Origin: Gemmatimonadota bacterium
GTDB lineage: Bacteria; Gemmatimonadota; Gemmatimonadetes; Gemmatimonadales; GWC2-71-9
DNA length: 8,488 nt
Direction: 5' to 3'
NCBI GenBank assembly: GCA_025361465.1
Contig: JANYAG010000217.1
Span: 1 to 8,488, forward strand
In this document: positions 1 through 6,582 of the stretch, one piece after another
Layout of the letters: every line of letters begins with the position of its first letter
How positions within the stretch are numbered: the stretch's first letter is position 1
Notes under the pieces: generated by a model
What the model was told of the DNA's origin: nothing
Databases searched by the model: none
The model's input: only the letters and a program-made list of their open reading frames with translations
Made by a program: the position numbers and the translations under genes

Positions 1-193
1 GGCGAAAGCGGGGGTCGACCCCCAGGAGGCGGATGCCGGATGCGACTTTGACCGCGCTCGCCGTCCCGCCTGATCCGTAGGCGGTCATGTCACCGAAGTA
101 GACAACCCCGCCAACGAGCGTCCCATCTGGACCCACGGCGACGAGAACCCTGGTGTCGTCCTTCTCCGTGAAGCGGCCGATGTGCCGGGTGCG
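1..193 (-). pseudogene. GNAT N-acetyltransferase, 5'-truncated and cut by the left window edge
   Basis: On the minus strand this stretch reads HIGRFTEKDDTRVLVAV, then a GGVVYFGDM motif, YGSGGTA and SGIRLLGVDPRFR, where the window ends. This is the middle of a GNAT acetyltransferase: the central beta strands leading to the acetyl-CoA loop, which would lie just outside the window. GNAT enzymes move an acetyl group from acetyl-CoA to an amine; the substrate cannot be told. Members with this central sequence normally have some 40 to 50 residues before 'IGRFTEK'. Here the frame meets TAG at 196-194, which is also the stop codon of the DinB gene upstream. The only later in-frame start I see is GTG at 136-134, inside the domain. 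I found no N-terminal half in the other two minus frames. The gene therefore looks 5'-truncated. The family call is fairly sure; the truncation depends on my memory of the family. Confidence 0.7.
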
Positions 194-820
194 CTACGCC
201 GGACGATCCGGCGCCGGCCGTTCAGTCGCGGCAGCGGTCCCGGAACCGGGCAGCGGCGGGCCGGCGTCATCCGTCGACACCGCCGCCAGCAGTGCTTCCA
301 CCGACGGAGCGCGATAGACCACTCTCGCCCCATTCGCCGGGAGGCCGCCGGTATCGGCGGTTGGCCCATACGTCGAGTAGAGACCGTGCCCGAGGAGCCG
401 GTGGTAGGTGGTGAGCTGGCCGCGATGATGTGCAGTGTGGGCGATCCGCCGCACGAGCACCCACGAACGGGATCGCTCGGCGTCGAAGAACATCGTCATG
501 GTATCGAACCACGCCGCTGGCTGCGCCCGCAACTTCTCAATACGCTCGGCCGAGGTCGCGGCGTATCGTCGCAGAAATTCGAGCCGCGTTTCCTGCTCCG
601 GCAGGGCCGGCACGGTAACCGCGAGGCCAAGCATCTTGGTGAACCAGGCATCCTCGGAGAGACACTGGTGCACCATCTGCTCGCGGACCGAACGGGCAAG
701 TGGCGCGGGACGGAATTCCATCTCAATGTCCCGAAACTGCGCCCAGACACTGAGCGTCTTCAGCCGTTCGGTGACCAGGGTGTCGATGAGGAAGTCGAAC
801 GACATGGGGTGTCCAGTCAC
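194..820 (-). CDS. DinB family protein (putative metal-dependent hydrolase or thiol transferase fold)
   Basis: This is a four-helix DinB/YfiT-type protein of 208 residues. The metal-binding triad is probably His51 (MVHQCLSEDAW), His128 and His132 (in AHTAHHRGQL). The C-terminal part, YGPTADTGGLP followed by a YRAPSVEALL segment and a PLPG..TERP tail, is typical of one DinB subfamily, so the protein looks complete. DinB-fold proteins include bacillithiol and mycothiol transferases, but most members have no known reaction. The first possible start is GTG at 820-818, overlapping the stop of the DsbB-like gene as GTGA, with AAGGA only one base upstream. The alternative is ATG at 805-803 (MSFDF), about 17 bases after that AAGGA. 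Neither start has an ideal ribosome binding site. Overlap with the upstream gene suggests translational coupling. Family assignment is secure; the start and substrate are not. Confidence 0.88.
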   Translation of the reverse strand: MTGHPMSFDFLIDTLVTERLKTLSVWAQFRDIEMEFRPAPLARSVREQMVHQCLSEDAWFTKMLGLAVTVPALPEQETRLEFLRRYAATSAERIEKLRAQPAAWFDTMTMFFDAERSRSWVLVRRIAHTAHHRGQLTTYHRLLGHGLYSTYGPTADTGGLPANGARVVYRAPSVEALLAAVSTDDAGPPLPGSGTAAATERPAPDRPA

Positions 821-2334
821 ATCCTTGGAGGACGCGCCACCACGGTCAGTCCGCCCGCGTCATCGACGATGTACAGCGCACCACCCTTGATGGCGATGCC
901 GACCGGCCGAGTCAGGCCGGGGATCGTGTGCGCCGCCACCACTTGCCGCGTGGTAAGGTCGATAGTCAACAGCGTGCCGCCGGCGGCGCTGAGCGCCAGG
1001 AGTTGTCCGTCGGCGACCGCCGCTCCGGTGATCGCCAGGTCGTCAAGTGTCCGCTTGGGGGCAAGCACCAGTCCGGACGACGGAGCGATGGTCGGCACAT
1101 ACTCCTCGGAGAGCAGCAGGTCGCGCCGACTGAAGCGCGAGACGATCAGCCGCTTCACCTTGTTGTTCGGGAAGGTGACGGTAACCACCGAATTCGACGC
1201 CGGGTCGTAGGCCGCCGACATGATGTACAGGAGACGGGCACGCGCCGTCCCGAAGCGCCCGCGAGTCACCTCATCGAACTGGTCCCGTGACGCAAGGAAG
1301 TAGCGGAAATTGGAATCCGCATTGGCGTGACCATTCGGCCGGAGGACGACGTAGCTCTTGTTCTCGCCGACCGCGATCACGGCCCCCGAATCGAGGAACG
1401 CCACGCCCGCGACCCGACCGATGTCGACCGAGTACCCCGCGTCGATGATGGCATGTCGCTGGATTCGCCCGAGGACGCCATCCGTGAGGTAGACGCCCGT
1501 GGCGGTCGTCAGCAGGAACTGGTCCGTCGCCGCGTCGTACGCGATGTCCGTCGGCGAGCCGTCCAGCGCCAGCCCGAGCGGCCGGCGTTCCGTTACCGCA
1601 AGCACCGGGAGAGTCCCGAGCGGACCTCCGGTGGAGTCACTCACCACCGTGGCAAGATCCGGCTTGTCAACAGCCCAGCGTCCCCGCAGTCCGAGCGTGA
1701 CCGGCTTCCACTCCTCGAGTGACCAGTGCCAATACCGGGGGTTGAACGAAAAGCGTATCGGATCGCTCTGGCCCATGAAGGGCGGCGGGCCAGTGCTGGC
1801 GAAGGCCTGCACGATATTCGCCCCGACCACCACCAGAAACGCCGCACCCGCAAACCGTTCGAGCCCACGCAGCGTCCGCGGACCCGGCTGCAGGTGCTCG
1901 TCCCGCACCAGCAGCAGCAGCGCCCCCATGACAAGGACGCAGGCCCAATACGTGATCAGCGCCCACGTGTAGGTATGGGCTCCGAGGATTTCGAGGCTGA
2001 ACCCCTGGCCGATGTCACGCGCGCCATGCATCCCGGCGTGGCGCATCCCCATGAAGATGCCCCACCCCGCGATGAGGATCGCCATGCCGATGTACTTGGG
2101 CCGCGGACCGAAGCGCAGCACAAAGAGCCCGGTGAGCGAGATGAGGATCATCCCCATGCGCTGCTCCCAGCACATCACGCACGGCGAGTCACCTCGGACG
2201 AAGCCGAGCCAGAAGACCGCGGTCCCGACCGGAACGAGGGTGAGAAAGAGGATGGCCAGCGTGAGCACGGTAAACAGGACGCCGTGCTGGACCGACGACG
2301 GGTTCCCCTGATGCACAGTTGACGTCGGTGCCAT
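817..2334 (-). CDS. DsbB-like disulfide oxidoreductase fused to a large extracytoplasmic propeller-like domain
   Basis: The N-terminal part (residues 18-145) is a four-helix DsbB-like membrane domain. It has the motif PCVMCWEQR: Cys52, Cys55, and Arg59 at the spacing of the quinone-contacting Arg48 of E. coli DsbB. In that family the CxxC pair passes electrons to membrane quinone and helps make disulfide bonds outside the cytoplasm. A fifth helix (about 159-180) follows a positively charged stretch (RDEH...RTLRGLERF), which places the remaining 300 or so residues outside the membrane. That part is rich in short strands (for example LAVTERRPLGLALDGSPTDI, GALYIVDDAGGL) and looks like a beta-propeller, though I see no exact repeat consensus. 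The only other cysteine is Cys132 in helix 4, so the second periplasmic pair of classical DsbB is missing. ATG at 2334-2332 lies 2 bases after the preceding stop, with no clear binding site, so translation is probably coupled. VKOR-type or regulatory roles remain possible. Confidence 0.82.
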   Translation of the reverse strand: MAPTSTVHQGNPSSVQHGVLFTVLTLAILFLTLVPVGTAVFWLGFVRGDSPCVMCWEQRMGMILISLTGLFVLRFGPRPKYIGMAILIAGWGIFMGMRHAGMHGARDIGQGFSLEILGAHTYTWALITYWACVLVMGALLLLVRDEHLQPGPRTLRGLERFAGAAFLVVVGANIVQAFASTGPPPFMGQSDPIRFSFNPRYWHWSLEEWKPVTLGLRGRWAVDKPDLATVVSDSTGGPLGTLPVLAVTERRPLGLALDGSPTDIAYDAATDQFLLTTATGVYLTDGVLGRIQRHAIIDAGYSVDIGRVAGVAFLDSGAVIAVGENKSYVVLRPNGHANADSNFRYFLASRDQFDEVTRGRFGTARARLLYIMSAAYDPASNSVVTVTFPNNKVKRLIVSRFSRRDLLLSEEYVPTIAPSSGLVLAPKRTLDDLAITGAAVADGQLLALSAAGGTLLTIDLTTRQVVAAHTIPGLTRPVGIAIKGGALYIVDDAGGLTVVARPPRM

Positions 2335-2336
2335 GG

Positions 2337-2504
2337 TCAGTAGTTCACGCCGGGCAACAACCCGGTGCGCGTGGCCATCGTGAAGAGAAAGACCATCAGG
2401 ATGGTGCTGATCACCAGCAGCCGGAAGGCCAGGCGCTCTCGGCCTGGCGCCCGCAGCACGAGGAATGCGGTGACAAAGATCAGGACGAGATTCAGGAATT
2501 CCAT
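2337..2504 (-). CDS. small two-helix membrane protein, first gene of the DsbB-like/DinB operon
   Basis: I do not recognise a family. From ATG at 2504-2502 the product has 55 residues, with two hydrophobic segments (about 3-18 and 25-43) separated by a basic, loop-like stretch (RAPGRERLAF). It ends in a short polar tail (TRTGLLPGVNY). An upstream in-frame ATG at 2540 would add 12 charged residues, but the later start has a strong purine-rich site (GGGGGAAGG, ending two bases before it), so I prefer it. The stop is two bases from the start of the DsbB-like gene, which itself has no obvious ribosome binding site. The two are therefore almost certainly co-translated. It may be a partner or assembly factor of that membrane protein; this is inferred from position only. 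Confidence 0.7.
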   Translation of the reverse strand: MEFLNLVLIFVTAFLVLRAPGRERLAFRLLVISTILMVFLFTMATRTGLLPGVNY

Positions 2505-2536
2505 GGCCTTCCCCCGGGGGCTCCCGTCACGAAATG

Positions 2537-2565
2537 GCAATCACCCCGTGATGAGACCTCGTCAA
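2537..2565 (-). promoter_or_regulatory. possible promoter and small operator for the operon starting at 2504
   Basis: A TTGACG element (2565-2560, minus strand) matches the -35 consensus in five of six bases. At 17-base spacing the -10 position reads GATTGC, a poor match. Between them and the gene lies a perfect inverted repeat, ATCAC-CCC-GTGAT (2540-2552). Such a site could be an operator, but five-base arms occur by chance in GC-rich DNA. Low confidence. Confidence 0.22.
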
Positions 2566-2765
2566 TTGTGTCCCGCGGATGGAGGGGGCGCAAGATGGCA
2601 CGGCATCGCGTCGCACGCCAGCACTGGTGCGGTTCTCCGATCAATACCCTCCTACTTCGCATCCCTGCTCCAGACATCGTGAAAGTCGCGCCAGCTCCCG
2701 TTTGTGAACTCCTGCCGCGATGTGCGCTCCTGAGTCCGGGAAAGACTCCTGAATTCCACCTGCCG
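2566..2765. other. intergenic stretch with no recognisable gene
   Basis: About 200 bases between the operon promoter region and the stop of the TIGR03067 gene. No reading frame here looks coding. A weak hairpin (GAGTC at 2732-2736 and GACTC at 2744-2748, 7-base loop) lies 18 bases beyond the stop at 2766. It has no T-run, so I do not call it a terminator. CAGGAG occurs three times on the minus strand in this stretch, with no obvious meaning. Confidence 0.5.
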
Positions 2766-2834
2766 TCACAGTCGCTTCAGCATCTGGATCTGCCCGGTGT
2801 GATAGGCATCGTGCTGGGCGATCATGGCGCGTGA
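2766..2834 (-). pseudogene. remnant of a DinB gene 3' end, fused in frame to the TIGR03067 gene
   Basis: The last 22 residues of the TIGR03067 product (170-191) include QHDAYHTGQIQMLKRL. This closely resembles the C-terminal helix of DinB proteins, where the two histidines four residues apart (here His177 and His181) are metal ligands. The rest of a DinB domain is absent upstream, where the sequence belongs to another family. The simplest explanation is a deletion that joined the end of one gene to the tail of a neighbouring DinB gene in the same frame. Without its other helices the tail cannot form a DinB site. Chance similarity is unlikely but possible for so short a segment. Confidence 0.6.
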
Positions 2835-3341
2835 CTGACCACCAATTCCGGCGCTCGGACGAGCGGGCAGCTCTTCACGCGGGACGTGGGGTTCGGAGCG
2901 GACCCAGGTGGAGAGCGTGCGACCGTCGCCCGTCGTCGTCGTGAAAGCCCCCGGTCGAGGGGCATTCGGAGCCGAGAAACAGAATCGCGCCGTATCACCG
3001 GAAAGGGAGTAGATCCCCAGCTGCACGGCTCCGGCCGTCGGCCCGCCAGTCATCTGGTAGTCGATCGTTCTCGGTGCCTTGTCGGCATCGAGTCGAATCG
3101 TCGCCTTGAAGAAGAGCTCGGCCCGCATCGTGACCGTCACCTCACTGCCGACGAAGACCCGCTTCATGGCCTTGACGTAGTCCGGTGGCAAGGCAAATCC
3201 GTCGGCTGAACCCGAGACCATGGTCCAGGTGCCCTGCAACCGTGCCGAGTCGCTCGCCGACGATGTCCGTCCCTGCGCCCCCAGCGAAACGACGCCGACC
3301 AGCCACATCAGGGGAACAAGCCACGCCCGATTCCGCATCAT
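2766..3341 (-). CDS. secreted TIGR03067-type protein with a DinB-like C-terminal tail
   Basis: The 191-residue product starts with a signal peptide (MMRNRAWLVPLMWLVGVVSL, then GAQ), with likely cleavage near residue 22. Residues 34-148 match the TIGR03067 family: LQGTWTMVSGSADGFALPP at the start, strands with YSLSGDTARFCFS near the end, and a closing GDGRTLSTWVR. The family is lipocalin-like in pattern and has no known function. It normally ends about here. This protein instead goes on through about 20 linker residues into HDAYHTGQIQMLKRL and the stop, which is the last helix of a DinB protein (see the separate entry). The start is ATG at 3341-3339 or the next ATG at 3338; GGAG sits 3 or 6 bases upstream. 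The start overlaps the stop of the membrane protein gene upstream, so the two form one transcription unit. Confidence 0.75.
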   Translation of the reverse strand: MMRNRAWLVPLMWLVGVVSLGAQGRTSSASDSARLQGTWTMVSGSADGFALPPDYVKAMKRVFVGSEVTVTMRAELFFKATIRLDADKAPRTIDYQMTGGPTAGAVQLGIYSLSGDTARFCFSAPNAPRPGAFTTTTGDGRTLSTWVRSEPHVPREELPARPSAGIGGQSRAMIAQHDAYHTGQIQMLKRL

Positions 3342-3754
3342 GAGCTCCAGCCACACACCGCCGCCTTGCGGGCGAGCAGCACCAGCCCGATGGCAACCAG
3401 CAACACCAGCCCTTGCAGCACCACAGCGACCGGCAAGGCCGCCGCGCCGCTGAGCAGGAACAGCGCGGCATCCTGGACGATCACCGCCACCAGCGAGGCC
3501 ACCAGCAGCAGCAGCGCCCAACGCTTCCGCACGATCAGGCCGAGACACCCTGCTGCCCCACCCCACACCGCAATCGCGGTTGCCGCCACCGACCAGGCGG
3601 GCCGCGCGGCGTACAGGGCCTGCTGGGCGGCCGTCATCCGGGCGATGTCCTCCGGTCCCAGCATCACGTCCCGGAGATAGGCGCCACAGCCCAGCAGGTT
3701 CCACAACAGGGCGGCAATGACAGTCGGCAGGTACCACTTCGGTGGTTGTTCCAT
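3338..3754 (-). CDS. four-helix small membrane protein ('sugar transporter'-annotated family)
   Basis: This 138-residue protein has four hydrophobic segments at about 8-28, 53-75, 79-101 and 105-127. Between helices 1 and 2 is a soluble loop, AYLRDVMLGPEDIARMTAAQ, followed by QALYAARPAW. The pattern 'LLWNLLGCGAYL ... QQALYAARPAW ... AIAVWGGAAGCLGLIVRKRWA' is that of a widespread small protein family often labelled 'sugar transporter' in databases. To my knowledge that label has no experimental support, so I give no function. The start is ATG at 3754-3752 with GGAGA seven or eight bases upstream. The stop (TGA 3340-3338) overlaps the ATG of the TIGR03067 gene. The AHSA1 gene ends 75 bases upstream, and all three may be co-transcribed. 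Confidence 0.72.
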   Translation of the reverse strand: MEQPPKWYLPTVIAALLWNLLGCGAYLRDVMLGPEDIARMTAAQQALYAARPAWSVAATAIAVWGGAAGCLGLIVRKRWALLLLVASLVAVIVQDAALFLLSGAAALPVAVVLQGLVLLVAIGLVLLARKAAVCGWSS

Positions 3755-3829
3755 GATCCGTCTCTCCAGGTCGGGGGCGAGGAATGGCTCAATGCAGCTT
3801 CAGGCACTGCCGGGGCGAATGTTCGGCGG

Positions 3830-4195
3830 TCAGGCACCATCCGGAATCTCGGGTTCGACAAGCTGCGCCAACAGGGACAATGACTCCTGCCAGCCGAGGT
3901 AGCAGAACTCCACCGGGATGGCCGGCGGAAGTCCCTCCTGGGTGATCTCCACCTCAGTGCCGCAGGCGACCTTGCGGAGCAGGATCATGGCGTGGGCCTT
4001 GCCGGTGCCGAAATTCGTGAACGACATCCGATAGCTCCCACCCACGCGTGCGTTCATCTGGTGGACCTTTCCGGTGAAGCCGTGCGGCGGAAGCCACTTG
4101 GCCATCGCGTCGGCATCAAGAAAGGCCCGATAGATGCGGGCTGCTGGCGCGCGAAGCACACGATGGAGGCGAACGGTGTTCGTCTGATCAGGCAT
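3830..4195 (-). CDS. AHSA1/SRPBCC domain protein with an apparent internal deletion
   Basis: The 121-residue product starts with TVRLHRVLRAPAARIYRAFL, then DADAMAKWLPPHGFTGKV, the opening of the SRPBCC (START-like) AHSA1 family. It ends with YLGWQESLSLLAQLVEPEIPDGA, the usual end. Between them the text jumps from SFTNFGTGKAHA to MILLRKVACGTEVEITQEG. Relatives I recall have about 30 more residues here (a GGxYLELVPxERxRYTDxFDDP-type segment), so two central beta strands appear lost in frame near 3983-3994. These proteins form a helix-grip cavity for hydrophobic ligands; without the strands the cavity would be incomplete. The start is ATG at 4195-4193 with GAGGAG seven bases upstream. Longer in-frame extension upstream is out-of-frame translation of the methyltransferase gene. 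The family is certain; the deletion estimate relies on memory. Confidence 0.82.
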   Translation of the reverse strand: MPDQTNTVRLHRVLRAPAARIYRAFLDADAMAKWLPPHGFTGKVHQMNARVGGSYRMSFTNFGTGKAHAMILLRKVACGTEVEITQEGLPPAIPVEFCYLGWQESLSLLAQLVEPEIPDGA

Positions 4196-4257
4196 GATTC
4201 GCTCCTCTGCACATGGGAATGGTTGTGTCGTGTAGACATCGATGGGGGAAGCGCCGG

Positions 4258-5064
4258 TTACGCAGGCCGATGAGCGACCCCATACAATATCTCGACCTGG
4301 TACGTTCGTGCCCCAGGACTCAGTTGGTGCAGGCGTGCCCGCACGCGTTCGAGACAGGCCTGTCGCGCCGCACCATCCAGGGCCGAGAGTCGGCGGGAAG
4401 GCAGCCCGCACCGGGTCTGCGTGACGAACAGCTCTTCCGCAGTCCACGGGTGCCCAAACGTCCCGCTCCAAAGACGGTCCACCTGAAACCCACCGTGTTC
4501 GAGAAGATGCCCCAACTTCTCGGTCGTGTCCATCCACCCCTGACGCATCACGCGGGGATCGCGCGGGTCCGGGCCCGCGCCGGCTCGGTCGAGTTCCTCG
4601 GCCCAGATGGACGCGCCGGGAAGCCCCGGATCGGCGCCCCAGTTCACCAGCCCGACGTGCCCGTCTGGTGCCAGAACCCCACAGACTTCCCGCAGGGCAG
4701 TGACCGGATCGGGAATGTGGAAGAGCACGAAGCACAGGAGGGCCGCATCGAACGCTGCCGGCCGCAACCCGAGACGCTGCGCGTCCATGACCGCGACGCG
4801 GTGCCGCAACGCAACCCCGCCGGCCCGGAGCATGCCATCGGACCGATCGATGCCCCAGACGCAAGCCTGCGGCGCGGCGCGGCGAAGCGCCGGCCACAGT
4901 CCCCCCGTCCCGGCGCCGACATCAAGGACGCGCTGCGTGCCAGCCAGCGGCATGGCCTCCAGCAGGGGCAGCGCCATCGGGTGGATGACGGGGCCCCAGT
5001 AGTGGACATACGCATCGGCTCGCTCGGAATACTCGAGGGCGAGGGCCCCGGTCGGATTCACCAC
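4258..5064 (-). CDS. class I SAM-dependent methyltransferase
   Basis: This is a 268-residue Methyltransf_11/25-type enzyme, apparently complete and soluble. Motif I is VLDVGAGTGG (46-55), which binds S-adenosylmethionine. Asp73 in GIDRSDGML is placed to hold the ribose hydroxyls. Residues 104-120 (AFDAALLCFVLFHIPDP) form the strand-4 region that follows, and LAPDGHVGLVNWG (131-143) is the usual strand 5. The C-terminal part carries no motif that reveals the acceptor. The start is GTG at 5064-5062, six bases after GGAGGA; a second GTG follows directly. The upstream damaged gene ends at 5058, so the start overlaps it (GTGGTGA). The stop is TAA at 4260-4258, and the AHSA1 gene begins 62 bases further on. 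Its intact frame amid damaged neighbours suggests it is still selected for. Confidence 0.85.
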   Translation of the reverse strand: MVNPTGALALEYSERADAYVHYWGPVIHPMALPLLEAMPLAGTQRVLDVGAGTGGLWPALRRAAPQACVWGIDRSDGMLRAGGVALRHRVAVMDAQRLGLRPAAFDAALLCFVLFHIPDPVTALREVCGVLAPDGHVGLVNWGADPGLPGASIWAEELDRAGAGPDPRDPRVMRQGWMDTTEKLGHLLEHGGFQVDRLWSGTFGHPWTAEELFVTQTRCGLPSRRLSALDGAARQACLERVRARLHQLSPGARTYQVEILYGVAHRPA

Positions 5065-5563
5065 GCTTGTTCCTCCACCATTCCCCGTTTTAGGGCGCGC
5101 GACGGCCAGGGTGCCTTGATCCGAAGAATTCGCTGCGTCGAACTCCCGGTCACGATCAACAGATCGCGCCGGCTGGCGGAGTCACGCACCACCTCAACCT
5201 GAGAAGATACCTCGTGTGCGGGCAGAGGAACCACGGCCAACTGGACACCCTCGGGCGCAAGGAGCACAAGTCGGCCATCCCCCTTCACAAGACGCAACAA
5301 CCGCCCGGTGATGGTCGCCGTGTCGGCCCTCCCGGTACCGTAGAGCACAATGCGCCCCGGAACAACGTCTCCTGAGCGCATGGACGCCGCCGGCGCCGGC
5401 TCGAGCAGGTGATCTTCGCCAATTCCAAGGCGGTGAAGGGGAGCGCGATCAGCCACGGGAGCAGCATCCGCAGCGCCCTGGTGACAGGCATCCGCATGTT
5501 CGGCAAACCGGCGTATGGCAAGCCAGCTCGCGGCACCGGCGTGAACGGTACCACCTTGAGCAA
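5058..5563 (-). pseudogene. hypothetical membrane-anchored protein with a frame change
   Basis: I do not recognise the family. The upstream part (about 5563-5400) has the reading frame KVVPFTPVPRAGLPYAGLPN, then MRMPVTRALRMLLPWLIALPFTALELAK, with one hydrophobic helix. The downstream part (about 5400-5058) is in another frame: SGDVVPGRIVLYGTGRADTA, VKGDGRLVLLAPEGVQLAVV, ending in MVEEQAW. By my count, GC at third codon positions is highest in the first frame over 5401-5580 (52 of 60) and in the second over 5281-5340 (17 of 20). The switch falls near a GC-only run (CCGGCGCCGGCGGCG) at about 5383-5403, a likely site for an indel or a sequencing error. The start is unclear: TTG at 5563, GTG at 5554 or ATG at 5497, none with a good binding site. 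Two separate small genes are an alternative. Confidence 0.5.
5071..5076 (-). promoter_or_regulatory. ribosome binding site that fixes the GTG start of the methyltransferase
   Basis: GGAGGA on the minus strand sits six bases before GTG at 5064-5062. It is the best Shine-Dalgarno match in the window and lies inside the last codons of the damaged upstream gene. It lets the methyltransferase be translated even if the upstream frame is broken. Confidence 0.7.
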
Positions 5564-5649
5564 CTTCGGCTTCTGTCCCCTGAGATGTCTTTGCCGCAGG
5601 GCAACGCCTCGCGGGGCCCGGAGTGAACCCGCCAGCCCGGCACGCGGCC

Positions 5650-6582
5650 TCAGCTCTGGCGCACCCACCGGATCAGGGATTCCATGGGGTCGAGGTACTG
5701 ATCAAGCGGCAGGAGCTTTCGCGCACGCCAGTTGCCGCAGCTCAGCCTCATGAGCACGGATTGTCTGCGTCGCTCGGCCTCGGGCAATGTTCCACTGAGT
5801 CCAGTTCTGGGCCATCCGTGCACCGCGTCGCCGCCCAGCGTGGCGATGTACCGCAGGTCGGTACCGGCCGTCCCGCCGCGCCCCGCGTCACCGCGCGCCA
5901 GATTGGCCCGCGCCACCAGTGCATCAGGGTTCAGGCCGTTCAGGGTGAGGAGGACGAGAAACCCGCTCACCACCAGCCCTGCCGCAAAGGTGCGCGGCCG
6001 GGAGCGCAACACCGTCACGGCAAGCCACACGAATACCAGCGCCAGCCAGAGCATGAATGCCGTCGCGTACAGCCGGTCCGTCGAGAGACCGTAGTAGTGG
6101 ACATACAGACGCATGCGCGCGCCAGCGGACAACATGATCGCGCCGGGGAGCACAACCAGCGGTAGCGCGAGTCGTCGGCAGAATCGGAGCGTGCGTCCCT
6201 CGGAAACGGGGATGAGCGCCTGCGCGACAAGAAGCATCGGGAGCAGCAGGCCGGCCACCCACGCCAATGCGAAGAAGCCGCGCCTTGCGTACTCGGCGTA
6301 GCTCAGCCCGGTCGTCCGGAGCACCAGCGCCCTGGCGATCCGCCGCACGGTGCCGTCGGTGGACGGGCGAAGCGCACGATGGAACTCGGCGTCCCGCATC
6401 AGGAGCGGGATGACACCGGTGGCGACCTCGAGCCCCGTTCCGACTGCGGCTCAAATCAGGTCGCGAATGCGCGCCAGGGCGAGTCCCGGCACGGGCAGGG
6501 CATTGAGGCTCACGGCGAGCAGCACGAGCGCGATAGTGATCACGGCAAACCCTGCCATCCAGACGAAAAGCCCCAGCCCCAT
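5650..6582 (-). pseudogene. DUF4173 membrane protein, C-terminal half, with an in-frame stop upstream
   Basis: The open part from ATG 6399 encodes 249 residues. From residue 24 on it matches the end of the DUF4173 family: ALVLRTTGLSYAEYARRGFF (24-43), the conserved RMRLYVHYYGLSTDRLYATAF stretch (95-115), NGLNPDALVARANLARG (154-170) and LRYIATLGGDAV. Helices lie at about 43-62, 77-93, 112-131 and 138-155. Full members are near 500 residues and have several more helices first; these are absent. ATG 6399 has no ribosome binding site. The same frame continues upstream through a TGA (6453-6451) as RDLI-stop-AAVGTGLEVATGVIPLL, back to ATG 6582 (MGLGLFVWMAGFAVITIAL). That stretch has the GC pattern of a coding frame (third positions highest, second lowest). 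I do not recognise this 5' part; it may be another gene joined by deletion. DUF4173 has no known function. Confidence 0.6.

Noticed and set aside
10..23. GGGGGTCGACCCCC perfect palindrome
   Set aside because: It lies inside the GNAT coding sequence (GVDP codons) and is explained by it.
182..1210. Long plus-strand open frame of 342 codons
   Set aside because: It is antisense to the DinB and DsbB-like genes, which have clear family motifs; high GC makes long antisense frames common. The translation is rich in Arg and Pro without any motif.
1906..1924. CAGCAG run, also at about 3500-3516
   Set aside because: It encodes leucine runs of membrane helices on the minus strand; not a separate repeat element.
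2732..2748. Hairpin as a terminator after the TIGR03067 gene
   Set aside because: Only five base pairs and no T-run on either strand.
3342..3737. N-terminal extension of the TIGR03067 frame
   Set aside because: It is low-complexity Gly/Ala/Arg sequence in another frame of the four-helix membrane protein; a signal peptide begins at 3341.
4196..4897. N-terminal extension of the AHSA1 frame
   Set aside because: It overlaps the methyltransferase out of frame, and a good ribosome binding site precedes ATG 4195.
4213..5202. Long plus-strand open frame of 329 codons
   Set aside because: It is antisense to the methyltransferase with its motif I; the translation shows no domain.
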